From positions 11,532,001 through 11,596,000 of the forward strand of contig CM055607.1 in NCBI GenBank assembly GCA_029379385.1: 64,000 bases of DNA. The letters run 5' to 3'. Below are positions 26,101 to 38,996 of this stretch, in pieces; position 1 is the stretch's first letter; every line of letters starts with the position of its first letter. The notes under the pieces were generated by a model, which was not told the origin of the DNA, did no database searches, and saw nothing but the letters and a program-made list of their open reading frames with translations. The DNA comes from Quillaja saponaria. Taxonomy: Eukaryota > Streptophyta > Magnoliopsida > Fabales > Quillajaceae. The translations under genes and the position numbers were made by a program.

Positions 26101-29100
26101 GTGATGTTCCTTCATCAAAGCGACTACGAAGGTTATCCTCTGATGCTTTGCAAGATATGGTCAACAGTGAGGAGCTCTCATTATATGGATCTGCTCCAAA
26201 TAAAACGGATTCAGCACAGGTAGTGTTCAATTTGCATTGAAAAAAGTTATAGGAGAGATAAACCTGAATTTTTGAGGAGATATTTCAATGTTCATCATGG
26301 CATTCTTCATTTGATTCATGCACTTATTTCTGATATTTCTAGATGTAATGAACTCTTGAACATGACTCATAATTTTATTTTATTTTTCTCCTTAATTCTT
26401 ACGAATGTCCTGTTGAAATTTCCATGTCTTGGTTGCTAATGCTTATCATTTTCTAAGTTAAATTTTCATGTGGTGCCTGCAGAAAACTTTCTCATTTGCA
26501 GTGAGGGATTCATTGATTAATGTAGGTCCTTTGAAGGACTTCTCATATGGTTTAAGGATTAATGCAGATGCAAGTGCTACCGGAATCGCCAAACAAAGTA
26601 ACTATGAAATGGTCAGTTTTGGAAGTACATTGATCCTTGTTCTAATCTTCTTGATTAATGTGGCTCTAGTCCTATCTTTTCTTCAAATTTTCATGGAATT
26701 ACTATGCGGCTGGTATAATATTCTGTGTTTTGGTAGTCGTTAACCTGAATGTTGTATCAGGCTGCAAAAGAAAAAATCTGTTGTAATATCTGATTTCTCT
26801 TTATATTTAGTGTTTGAATGACTATCATTCATAATGGTCAGGGTTTCTTCATTATTTAATTTTCTTGTTTAAAGTTGTTTCTTTCGTAAGTCTTGAGTTA
26901 TCATTCAGGTGTGCTGTTCCGGGCATGGAAAGAATGGTAGTCTCTGTGTTCTTCGGCAGTCAATTCGCCCAGAAATGATTACGAATGAGGTTTGTCCATG
27001 GTCTAGATCAGCATTGAGTAGTAATATGTCTCTAGCTGCTTATGTTTCATAAATATCTTTTATGTGTACTTTAGTGTAAATAATTGGAGTTGCTTGAAGT
27101 ATTTTGAATTTAAAATATTTTGCTTCTTGTTGATATTGTTGGTTAAGTGTATCCACTCTCCAGATATTAACCTGATTTATATTTACCATATAATGCATGA
27201 TATAACTTGAGTATTTTCTTAAATATCTCTAACAACAAATGTCTTTGATGTTTTCTTTAAGTTACTACAGTGATTCTGATGTATATAGATATACTCAAGT
27301 ACATCATGCATCCATTTGTCATTTATTAGTTGAACCAATAAAGTAACTTTTATGTGATTACTTGTTTATTTCAATTTTTTCTTAAGTATTGTTGATATTA
27401 AAAGTAGAGATCATTGTATACTCTTCTATATATTTATGTAAGCTGGTCCATGGTCATATATAAATTATATGGTTGTTGTGAAGAGCATGCAAAGGGCACT
27501 TGTTAATGCTTTATATTTAGAAATTTATGTGCATTTAATAGTGGTTTTTCTTGGTACGATGTCATATAATTAATTAGTTGTTGTTTAGGAATATTTTAAA
27601 TGCCAACAAACCATTTGTTGCAACCTAGGGGACTCATTAGAACAACCCAAAAAATAAAGGTAAGGATAACTATACTATCTATATTATATTATAACGTACA
27701 GACTAAGATCAGTATGGTTATTGAGAATCTGAGATCAAGTTCCTATGCTGCTTGTTGCATTGACCAATTCTCTTTTTCAAGCAATCTTGATCTTTTTTCA
27801 ATTTGGAAAAAAGAAAAAAGTATAAAAGCTACTTGATCTTATTGGGCATTTTGTGTTCTAAGAGTTTATACTTATTGTGGTTGACAAATGAAATTTGTGG
27901 TTGATAGATTTTGCTTCACTTTATTACTACTGGTGTTCTTTGGGTTTTTCTCCTATCTATTTAAGCTTATCATGTTAATGCCTAATCACCTGCCAAAATA
28001 TTGTTTCAATATTTATTATTACTTTTCTTGGGGGTTGGGGGAGGGTGTCTAAGGATCTGGTGGTGGGTTGTGGGAAGGGGGTTCTGCTTGAAGTTGCATG
28101 CCAAAATAGAGAAGATTTTTCTAGTTTTGTGTCACCTTGTTGTACATTGTTGGTTAGTTTCTCATCAGTTTAAGCTTTTTACAATTTGTTCTCAAAGACT
28201 AGCATTTTCATACTTTCTCAGTATCCTACTATATAAACATCTAGCAGTTGACAGGCACAATAACATTTTAGATTATACGTTACTTATATATCTGTGCAGA
28301 CTTTCGGGGCATAAAAGCAGTAAGAAACATGTATCTTTGGCTTTGGATAATCTGTATGTGAACTTTCACAATTGCCAGGTCCAGCTACCAACTTGCAAAG
28401 GAATATGGACTGTTTATCACAAGAACACTCGTTCTCATAATGTTGATTCTTCCAAAGTGGCTGCTGATGAAGACGAATATCACTCATATTTGATTATAAG
28501 TTTGGAGGCTCGTACAATGGTACCTATACATTGTTTCTGTATTACTTATAATTACAATGCAACGAGTTTGCTATGATTATAACTTGCTTCAGTGCTAAGT
28601 GTTGGAACTCAGGTACTACAAGAGTGACTGGACGACACCTAATGCTTTATCATATGAAAAACGAAGTAGTGTTTGAGATGTGAATTGTTTTAATCTTATT
28701 GTTCTCTGGTATTATCTTAAACTTAATGTGGTTGGAAGTGTAATCTTCTGACTTTCTTTCTGTAGTCTCTTTATACTTCATATTTTCCCGTTCACAATTG
28801 TAGCCTCGATGTGTGCAACATGTTTTTTCTTCTATGCAACATAATGGAAGTGTTAAAGTGTCCAAGGCCTTATTTGGTCTCTGTTCTGTGTGTAATTGAG
28901 TGAAGTGTTTAGGTTGCCATTTGAGTCTGTTAAGTAAAGCATCCCGTATAGTTGGGATCTAATCTGTTGGCAATATTGGTAAATTCTGATCTTGTCAATC
29001 AACGTTTCTACTTTCATATGGTGACAAGGTGCTTGAGATGGCTGAAAATCTGAATGAAGTTACTGAAAGTGTTGACTATTTTGTACAAGGAAGAACAATT

Positions 29101-32100
29101 GCTGCAGGGAACTTATTTGGAAGGTAAAGTTTTACCTAATACTCATTTGAATTTTGCTTTTATGGAGTATTATCACCATGCTGAGGCCTTTATATATTTC
29201 TTGTCCTTATGAAATCCCATTGGCACAGACCACTGGATAGACATGTCTAGGCATGCAGATAAAGGTGTCTCCATACTGTATATCTTGATGTACCAGTCTT
29301 GTTTAACTGATAATTTTTTTTCTTAGATTTTCTTCTCCTGACTGTTGCAATCACTGGTTTTATTCCTAGGCGTCGAGTTGTCCAGGTTTATGAACGTGGT
29401 GCTCGAATTCTAGATGGTTCTTTTATGACTCATGATGAAAGCTTTGTAGCTTCGAACTCTGAATCTGGTTCTGGATCTGAGAGCGCTACAGTGTTGTCTG
29501 TCTCTATAGCTGATCCATATGTGTTACTGAGAATGACTGATGGAAGTATTCGACTTCTAATTGGAGGTATAATTTTTCTTTAGCTTGTCTTTTTTCCGAA
29601 TCAAATGATGTTGAGCTTAATTATGATCTTTATTTGTATGTTTATTCTTGTGATCATTGTAATCAATTTGTGGTGTTTTTTTCTTTTTAAATCTTGTGCT
29701 GCATATTTTATTTTATATGGTAGAGGTTGTTCCTTTTGGTCGATTTTCAATTGCGCTTACTACTATCATAGTTGTGTTGTTGATACATTATGAATGAATA
29801 GCCACAGACCACGATATTCTCTCTAAACTTCCAATTAGTACATCTAATGCTTGTTGTATAGCAGTTCTTATTCTAAAGAGGGATGGTGGACATTTCGAAC
29901 TGCATGTTAAATTATTTTGATTGTCATAATTATTCACTTAAGAATCGTGTTAATGGATAAACCTCTGGAGTTCAGATATTATATATACAATATTGGCCCT
30001 CTAAGGGCTTGGAAGACCCCCATGGGGGGTGGGCCGCATTAGTAATACCACTCTGGAAGTGGTAACAAATATGCATATAACATGAACATGTATTTGTTTA
30101 CCTTCATGTGGTATGTATTCCATTTAACATGTGGTCCATGCCGGACATAAATATTTCTCTGGAAGGATTTCGCATCGCTGATATAGTTCTCCTGCTTCAG
30201 TTCCACTTTCTATCATGGATACATGATAAATCTGTTGTCATGCACTTTCTTTTCTCTTTTCATCCATGTTGAAGCATCTCACTCAAAATCTTGGGAATTA
30301 ACTGATGCAAGGCCAATGCTTTAGGTTCTAGTGGAATATCTTCCTCTCGTAATAACGGTGATGGAAATGAGATTTGTTTTGAAAGCCTGCAAGGTATTCT
30401 CATGTGCTAAGTATCTATGAGAAAAATGGATAGGCCCAACTTGTACCTAAAATTTCATGCACCTCCTGACCTAATGATTTGGAGTTCTTTTTAACACCAT
30501 CTTATGTGCCAGGTCAACTGATAATCAAACAGAAATAAACCATCTCAACTAACCCAATAGTCCAGTTCTACACATACAAGATTATATGATATGGCAGCAC
30601 ATGCACATTTGCTGTGTAATTGTTTCCAGATCAAAAACTTGAGCCAATTTTATAGGCTTACTAGTACAGTTAAAACAATATGCACCTAAAAAGTCAGAGC
30701 CTACTGAACTCCTTTAACTGTTAGAATTTAAGTTTCATGGAAGCAGATACAAATATGTTTTGGATATTAAGAGATCATACTTGTCTCCAATATATTGTCG
30801 TGCAAGACACCTATAGGAAAAGTTTGGATGAATGGACCACTGGTACTTATTGCGTGTGTAATTATTATTATTTTCTTATTTCAGTAATAGTATGAACATA
30901 AATCTTGAACAAAGTGGAATATGAAGTAGCTACAGATGCTGACTTGTTGTTGTGTTTGTTATGAGTACTAATTAATTGCACTGGAATTGATATTCCAGAT
31001 CCTAATACTTGCAATGTATCTGTAATCACTCCCTCTTTGTTTGAGATCTCCAAGAAATCAGTGTCTGCATCTACACTATATCACGATAAAGGACCTGAGC
31101 CATGGCTACGTAAGACAAGTACTGATGCATGGCTCTCGACGGGCATTAGCGAGGCTATTGACGGCACTGATTGTGCACCTCAGGATCAGGGTGATATATA
31201 TTGTGTTGTTTGTTATGAAAGTGGTGCGCTTGAAATGTTTGATTTGCCAAGTTTCAATTGTGTTTTCTCTGTGGATACTTTTATGTCTGGAATGACCTAC
31301 CTTTATGATACTTTCACTAGAGAGCCATCAAAAGATCCTCAAAAAGTTAACAGAAATTGTGAAGAAGCAACTGGTCAAGGCAGGAATGATAATCTAGAGA
31401 GTATAAAGGTTGTAGAATTGGTCATGCAGAGATGGTCAGGACAGCATAGCCGGCCCTTTCTTTTTGGGATACTGAGTGATGGAACAGTTCTTTGTTATCA
31501 TGCTTACCTCTTTGAAGGTCCAGATGGTACTTTTAAAGTTGAAGATTCAGTTTTAGCACAAAATTCTAGTGGCCTTAGCAGTATTAGTTCGTCTAGGCTC
31601 AGAAATTTGAGATTTCTTCGTGTCCCTTTGGACACATATGCCAAGGAGGAGACATCAAGTGGATCCCCATGTCAAAGAATTACAATTTTCAAGAACATAG
31701 GTGGTTATCAGGGATTTTTTCTGTCAGGATCTAGACCGGCTTGGTTTATGGTATTGAGAGAACGGCTTCGAGTTCATTCACAGGTTAGAACTCTCTCTAT
31801 CTCTTTTAATGCATAAACTTTCCTATTTTGTTCGTAATGTAATGGCTTCTGGTGAATATGTTTATTGTTGTTCCAATACCAATTGCCCCACAAGATTTAG
31901 CTGAACTGAAAAAGGACCCAACTACGCACTAATATTGGAAGATTAATGGTCCCCCTCACTTGAATATGGGTTTGAAACCTCAAAACTGAGCATAGAACAT
32001 AAACCACAACAAAGACATACTTTGGCATAATTGTTCTCCAGGATAGTGGCTTTTTCAATTTTTTTTTGTTTGTTTGTACACTGGCTAATTACTATGTTTT

Positions 32101-35100
32101 CTCTGTGCAGTATATGTACAACTTTTATGCTTTCGTTTTTAGAGTTTGCTGTTAATCTTGTCTGAGAATCTTCTAGCTTGTAGCAGCCAATTATTTCTAT
32201 TTTGTCATACCCAGCCTGCTAAAGTACAATAAGTATAATTATAAACCTCTAGTAAATATTGTTAATATCAAAGTTGTGAATGTCAGTTAATACTTGGTCT
32301 AATCCATGTTAATGACATCAGCATTTTGATATTGTATGTGACTTAACTAATTACCGTATTAATTTCCTCTCTGGCAGCTATGTGATGGATCTATTGTTGC
32401 ATTTACTGTCCTCCACAATGTCAACTGCAATCATGGACTTATTTATGTTACATCACAGGTGTGAACATGCTACTTATCTTCCATTGATGACCTTTCACCA
32501 ACCAGGCCTTCAATTCTGGCTAATTTGTTAATTATATTTGTATATTTTTAGGGTATTTTAAAGATCTGCCAGCTGCCATCTGTATCAAGTTATGACAACT
32601 ATTGGCCTGTACAAAAAGTGGGATTTTCTTTCCTTATTTATGTTTATCTTTATAAAAGAACATAAATTTTACAGTGTTTCCAATTTATTTTTTTAGATTC
32701 CATTGAAAGCCACGCCCCATCAAGTAACTTATTTTGCAGAGAAGAATTTGTACCCGCTTATTGTTTCAGTTCCGGTGAGTATATTTCGGACTTCAATAAC
32801 TGTTTCTTGCTTTACTGAGATATAGTATAAGCTTCACATCATAATGTTACAAGCTTATCATGAATGGACAGTGATAGCATGCAATACTTTTAATATATAT
32901 CTCAACTGTATTTGTTCTGCGACATTAAAGCTAGGGGTGAGCGATTGGTCGGTCTTAGGAGCAATGGCCAGCATAAACCAATTTGGTTGCAGTGTTGCAT
33001 ATTCTGGAAAGGCAATTGAACTCAACCCTCAACAATCAAATCGACTGGTTGGTTATCTTCATTGGTTTTTGACCCACAGGTTGGCCAGTGTTACTGATAA
33101 ATAAACCTTAAAACATGAACAGGGAAAAAAAAGAAAAAGAAAAACTGAAGTAGATGTTATTGCCATAATGAAGGAAAAGACAAGAAGAAGAAAAATGGAG
33201 CTGCGGCGGACTGCTGCTGCAATGGGTCCTGCTGTGAAGAGGCATCCATGGCAAAGGAAGAAGAAAAAGGGTTGCTGGCCTCCAGGGTGTAGGATTGGGG
33301 TGCATAAAGCTATTTGAACCTTTGTATAGTTATTTTTTATGAAGAGAGAAAACAAGGAGTTCGAGGAAAAAAATCAGAAATTTTGAAACGACTAACCTTG
33401 CTTTAAGGAGATATGGTGGATGTTCCAAACTTCCAAATTTAAATACAACCCAATTTCAGCTTTGAGAAGTCAAGTGCAAGGAAATATAACAAGAATAAAA
33501 CTTGAATCCATTTAAGATATAATAATGGATAAATTTCCAACAAATGAAATCTGATGGGTATTGGGAGTCGTGTGTTTTGGAGTAGCAAGTTCATTGTGAT
33601 AAATTTAACATATGATAAGAGATAGACTTCTATATGACTGATTAGCCGAACTGTCCAAAAAATATCCAGTTCTCCAACTGTTTAAAAAACTTGTTTTGTA
33701 GAAGGCCAAATTCCAATTGGTTTAGTTGTGGTTTTCAGTTTCTCTCTTGCAGGGCTAACTGCCGATATATAACCGTCTTCAGAACCCTTGTAGGTTATAG
33801 CCTTCTGCTCCTGGCACCAATCTAAGAAGCATTAACTCCATCAATAGATTTTAGTGTTTACTTGGAGGTTTCCCCTTCTACATTTATCTATAGATGCAAG
33901 TATTTGAGTAATTAGCTATCAAATGTCTCGCTCGCAAATTGTATGTGATGCTTTTCATATATCCACTTTCAACTCCGCATTCATAACAACTTTGCAGAAT
34001 ATATCATCTCCAGCAGTTTATGGAGAATGAAAGTTTTGCAGCTTAATATTTTGCTTTCTTGTAAATAAGTATTATATATACATATATTTTTAGTGCATCT
34101 TTAGTTGCGTAAGTCTCTGCCTTGATGCATTATAGATCATTTGGATACTTAAAAGGTAAAGTGGTAAAAAAACCATTTGTTTTCTGCATTATCTTGATGG
34201 CCTGGTGGTAGTATGTTTTCCCAACTTGATATGCTGACTAGTATTTTGATTTTACTTGTACTAAGCATAATGTAGTGGGAACAATTTCTTTTTGGGTTCT
34301 TTTTTGTTCTTTCCTTTTTCCTCTTTATGTTTTCGTCATGTAGTTTCTTTAAAGCCGTAATCTATTTTCTTTTTTTTCATTAGGCTCATAAACCACTGAA
34401 CCAAGTTGTTTCCTCTCTGGTTGATCAAGAGGTCGGCCATCAAATTGAGAATCAAAATTTGAGTTTCGATGACCTTCACCGTACCTATACTGTTGATGAA
34501 TTTGAAGTTCGTATCATGGAACCTGAAAGATCTGGTGGCCCGTGGCAAACAAAGGCAACAATTCCTATGCAAAGTTCTGAAAATGCACTGACTGTGAGAG
34601 TAGTGACACTTTTGGTAACTTACTTTCTCTTTTCCTTTTTTTATTTCTTGTAGGTTTGCTTCTGCAGCTGCTTCTATATCTTACTGCTTTTGCCCTTTTT
34701 TTCTCCTCTTTTTTTTTTTTTTTTCAATATTTTACCTCTCTTGGGAGTGGTTGGATTAAACTATACTATTAGCTGCTCGACCTCACTGGCTCACTCTCTT
34801 CTTTATTCACAAGGAAAACTTTTTACTCATTTAAGTCATCATTGCAGAATACATCCACTAAAGAGAATGAAACACTTTTGGCCATTGGTACTGCATATGT
34901 GCAAGGGGAGGACGTTTCTGCAAGAGGGCGTGTGCTTTTGTTTTCTCTTGGCAAAAACACTGATAATCCTCAAACTTTGGTACTTCTAGATCAGATAGAC
35001 TCTGCTTCCTGAATCATTTTTATTTCATCTGTTGTGTCATGAAGTCTTTGTTAGATAATTTATTTCTCATATCATTTAATATTTTTCCTGTTCTTGGTAA

Positions 35101-38100
35101 TGGATGCACTTGGACATAATGGATTCATCATTACCTTACAGGTTTCTGAAGTATACGCTAAAGAAATGAAGGGTGCTATATCTGCTTTAGCCTCACTTCA
35201 AGGTCACCTGTTGATAGCCTCTGGACCAAAAATTATTTTGCACAAGTGGACTGGTACCGAGTTAAATGGTGTTGCTTTTTTTGATGCTCCACCATTATAT
35301 GTTGTGAGCTTAAATGTTGTAAGTGGTGTTTCCTCAAAAATGCTATTTATGTTAACACAGAAAGACCTGGCCCACAAAGGTGGCTTTTTTCTTTTTTACA
35401 AACTGAGTTTGTGTTGTTGGATGCTAGACCTGGAGCCATGGCTCTGGAAATGTTTCATGCTCGCACTGATGTTTGAGCATAAATCTTAAGTAGTAAATTA
35501 ATAAATGCAAAAAAATTGTGAAATGTAGAAATAACAATGTTAGAAGATGCCTAAAACTCTAAAAGTAAGTGACATATAAGAAACTTATTTTATCAAACAA
35601 ATTCATATCATTGCCTGTTTCGATTGATTCCTAAAAGTATTATTGCAGGTTAAGAATTTCATCCTTATTGGTGACATCCATAAAAGCATATACTTTCTCA
35701 GTTGGAAGGAACAGGGCGCTCAACTTAGCTTATTGGCCAAGGATTTTGGTTCTCTCGATTGTTTTGCTACTGAATTTTTGATTGACGGAAGCACTCTCAG
35801 CCTGATGGTTTCGGACGATCAAAAAAACATTCAGGTCCTGATCACGTTGCAGTATCTTTTTTATTTTGGGGTGTACAATTCTATAATAGTAATTATTGTG
35901 TAGATTCATTAAGCATGACTTCCTTTCCATCTCAGAGCTTTTTCAGTATTCTAAATTGGAAATCTTAGGCTACATTGGTTAGTTTGCAAATAACATGCAA
36001 TGTTGTCAGTAAGTTGTGAAAGATATTAGTATAACCTAAGGACTGCATCTTGGTGGTCTTTGGTTTCTGATGTGAATGTCAATTTGTGTACTCTGTCCTT
36101 TTTGCCAGACTTGATTTAGAAATTGTTATGAAAAAGTTAAAAAAGATAGACGTAGGAGTTGGCAGTATACTTGTGGATTATTGGATGTAGACCCATACAT
36201 ACAAATGATTATGAAACATGTACATGTTGTGTCATTGGACAAGATATGTACAGGATGGAAGTTGGACAACTTCATTTAAGGTTGCCTATGTTGCCATTGG
36301 ATAACTGTCAGTCATCGTGCTCTGACTGGAACTACCCTTAATTTCAACAATGTTCTTCTTTCCTTTGTTGATACTTCTTTTATCAGTGTTTGATCCCTTG
36401 ACCTGTGGTTGTTCCATTCCTTGGTCAAGGGGGTGCATTGGTTTATTTAAAGGGCAATAAGCTTTTGATAAGTTCTTATTTGTATTCGTCAAGTTTTTTC
36501 TGTTCAAGTTCATTCCCATTAGTTGTTACCTTGCAGATATACTTATTTTTGTTGTGTGGTAGTCACTTCATAAACTTAAGAACTCACCTCTAGTCAAGAG
36601 CAAACTCGAGGAAAGATGAATCAACTGCTATTAAAAATATCCAGGCATTCAATAAGAATTCATAAATAACATGAACTTTTCCTGCTGAAGTCTATATACA
36701 TCTTTTGTGTCTGCAGTTTTTTTTGTAAATAAAAAAAAAAAAAAATTTTCTTATCGGAGTTGTTTTAACTTAAACTTTTTCCTGTTTGTATTGATAATTG
36801 GGTGATTAAAAAAGTAGTAGTGGAGTTGAAGAGGTCGCTATCTCCTCAAAATAATGAACTTGAGTATAATGTTTCTATCTTTTATACAAACCAGGTTTTT
36901 TACTATGCACCAAAGATGTCTGAGAGCTGGAAAGGACAGAAACTTCTCTCAAGGGCTGAATTTCATGTTGGTGCCTATGTGACTAAATTCTTGAGATTGC
37001 AGATGCTTTCCACATCATCTGATAAGTCTGGTTCCACTCCAGGCTCTGATAAAACCAATCGTTTTGCTTTACTATTTGGTACCCTGGATGGCAGCATTGG
37101 TTGTATTGCACCTCTAGATGAGCTCACATTTCGGAGGCTCCAATCATTACAGAAAAAGCTTGTTGATGCAGTTCCACATGTTGCTGGCTTAAATCCAAGA
37201 TCTTTCCGTCAGTTTCGTTCAAATGGTAAAGCTCATCGGCCTGGCCCTGACTGTATAGTTGACTGTGAGCTGCTATGCCAGTAAGTTTATCTTGTTTCAA
37301 ACACAATTTATGTCTAACACTATATCCTTGGTAATCTTGACATCATGCTAAGTCTCTTTTACTTGGAATCCGCTGACTTTTCTTGTTGGTAATTTGGTTT
37401 TTGTATTATGTTTCTAATATTAAATATCCCCTAGTGAAAAATGATTTAAATCCTGATTTGAACCTTTCTGGCCAATGTAGTCTCAGTAATCATATTCCGC
37501 TGTTGTCTTTTGTAATCTGATTTGATATTTGTGTAGGGAATCTCTTTATATGAATAGTGTCATGCTGATGGACAATTTTTACATGCTTCAAAATCATTGA
37601 ACATAATTTTCTTAAGTTGGTATCTTCTTCAGTCATATGGTGGGATTGATGTGGGTAGATATAACCTTGGGGGGGGGGGGGGGGGGGGGGAAGGGAGTTG
37701 GCGAGGCATATATGGGGATAATACCCTTCGTTTGACTAGATGTAGTTGTCCTTTGCAATAGCAGGTATAGATATGTAGTTGTCTGTTGTCAGTAAGGAAA
37801 CGGACTCTAACCTTAGTAGTTTCTGCTACTATTTGCATCAACTTCTTTTGACTAGATGAACGAATTCCTTACACAGTGAAAAAGAATTGTACTGCTGCAA
37901 TCCATTTATATTTTGGAACTTGCTGATATCCCTGGTTTAATTTTTGCCATTCACATGTCCAGTACCTGAAATTTCACTAGTTAATCTGGTTTGGTCTGTC
38001 TGTTGCAGTTACGAGATGCTTCCATTGGAGGAACAAGTTGAAATTGCCCACCAGATTGGAACAACTCGTTCACAAGTAATATCAAATCTAAATGATCTCT

Positions 38101-38123
38101 CTCTTGGAACAAGCTTCTTGTGA
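17120..38123 (+). CDS. CPSF160: Cleavage and polyadenylation specificity factor 160-kDa subunit (26 exons, three +1 frameshifts as written)
   Basis: Exons: 17120-17443, 17857-18003, 18489-18642, 19949-20084, 21136-21281, 22172-22268, 22447-22499, 23312-23443, 25584-25635, 25768-25882, 26085-26219, 26483-26611, 26909-26989, 28379-28519, 29029-29123, 29370-29566, 30999-31783, 32378-32458, 32552-32617, 32697-32774, 34384-34614, 34848-34979, 35142-35318, 35649-35834, 36895-37280, 38009-38123. After removing one base in each of three places the product is 1455 aa, close to the 1442 aa I recall for Arabidopsis. It starts MSFAAHKMMHCPTG and ends LNDLSLGTSFL. Recognisable blocks include ITLFRDAKISVLEFDDS-type propeller strands, HDKGPEPWLRK, and the C-terminal CPSF_A region (ALLFGTLDGSIG, RRLQSLQKKLVDAVPHVAGL). 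Family knowledge: a three-beta-propeller nuclear scaffold that, with WDR33/FY and CPSF30, recognises the AAUAAA signal in pre-mRNA 3' processing. Apparent extra bases: one C at 17251-17255, one G at 22205-22206, and one G at either the exon 9 end (25635) or the exon 10 start (25767-25770). Confidence 0.95.
21011..21065. repeat. Direct repeat in CPSF160 intron 4
   Basis: A perfect 25-base unit beginning ATGTTCAAAGTTTTGG occurs at 21011-21035 and again at 21041-21065, separated by five bases. It lies about 70 bases before the exon 5 acceptor and is probably a simple replication-slippage duplication. Confidence 0.9.
22541..23042. mobile_element. Non-autonomous hAT-like element in CPSF160 intron 7
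   Basis: The element is 502 bp. Its ends are inverted: the left end reads TAGCGGTGTCAACGAGCTGAGC and the right end, reversed, TAGGGGTGGCAATGAGCCGAGC, matching at 18 of 22 bases. It is flanked by an 8-bp duplication with one mismatch: GTCTTCCC at 22533-22540 and GTCTTTCC at 23043-23050. Both subterminal regions are packed with GAGCTCG/GGCTCG motifs in opposite orientation, and the centre is AT-rich with no coding capacity. An 8-bp target duplication with TAGGGGTG-type ends is characteristic of hAT-superfamily MITEs in plants. It lies between exon 7 (ends 22499) and exon 8 (starts 23312), so it need not disturb the protein. Confidence 0.85.
23638..23650 (+). repeat. 13-base G tract in CPSF160 intron 8
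   Basis: An uninterrupted run of 13 G follows exon 8. Such homopolymers are length-unstable and are poorly resolved by sequencing. It is also a potential G-quadruplex on the transcribed RNA. Confidence 0.9.
37669..37690 (+). repeat. 22-base G tract in CPSF160 intron 25
   Basis: A run of 22 consecutive G lies in the last intron, about 320 bases before the final exon. Its length is likely polymorphic and may be mis-called in the assembly. In the sense RNA it could form a G-quadruplex. Confidence 0.9.
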
Positions 38124-38957
38124 GTGCGGTCTACAAATTATGCCCTGCTTTGGGTTAGTCAATGTTTAGTCTGTTGAATATGTGGGGATTCTGCCTCGCA
38201 GATCATTGTCTGTAATTCACTAGTCACAGGTAAGGATTGGAGGTGTTTGGGGTTGCGGCATAGCGAGCAAAGGGTGTATTTTTGAGTGAGTGTATTTTTT
38301 ATTTATCCCTACACCATTAAGGAACTTAATTTGGTGGTTGTATGGTTAAATTGAAGTTATATTTCCCTGGTATACCACATGTCCATCAAGATCCTAATGA
38401 ACCAAAAAGAAATCAGGAAGTTACTTAATTTAATAATCAAGAATTCAAGAAGTTACTGGTATTATCGTAAAGTGATTGATGAGTGTGTGGTAAGAATGAT
38501 CAGTTTATGATAAATTTAGTTACTAAATTTACAATAATTTATTATTATGAGAAAAAATAGTATACATGTAAGGATAGAGAAGTTGTAAATCCTTGATCAC
38601 CTCTTATCTTTTTATTGGGTGCAGAAATGTTAATTTGCCCAAGTCTTTAAAGTAGCCTCCATCCAATGATGTCCATAAAGTGTTTTCTCTTGTCCTAGTA
38701 AAACTCTAGTTTCTTTAACTTTGGTAACTAGGCAATGTACCTTAACTGTAACCCCCAGTACTAATTGATTAAACAAAATCTATTTTATTAAGGAAAAAAA
38801 AGTCTAATTTTATATATAATTAATTAAATATATCTGAAACGGGTTCACGCGTGCGGTTGAATAATTTGGTCTACCACGTCCTTAAAATTATGATGGCACA
38901 CGTGCATAGTATGTCATGGGCTAGGACAAAGGCAAAATAAGAAAGAGATAGAAAGGC

Positions 38958-38996
38958 ATGAATATGAATATGAATATGAGTATGAGTATGAGTATG
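38958..38996. repeat. Hexanucleotide tandem repeat
   Basis: About three ATGAAT units are followed by about three ATGAGT units, downstream of CPSF160. The switch of variant halfway suggests separate expansion of two unit types. Confidence 0.85.

Noticed and set aside
28001..28576. 191-aa plus-strand ORF
   Set aside because: Only residues from VQLPTCKGIW to EARTM (28379-28519) are CPSF160 exon 14; the rest is intron read-through with a good AG acceptor and GT donor at the borders.
32930..33110. Segment beginning CTAGGGGTGAGCGATTGG in CPSF160 intron 20, like the end of a hAT element
   Set aside because: No inverted partner end or target duplication was found nearby; at most a truncated fragment.
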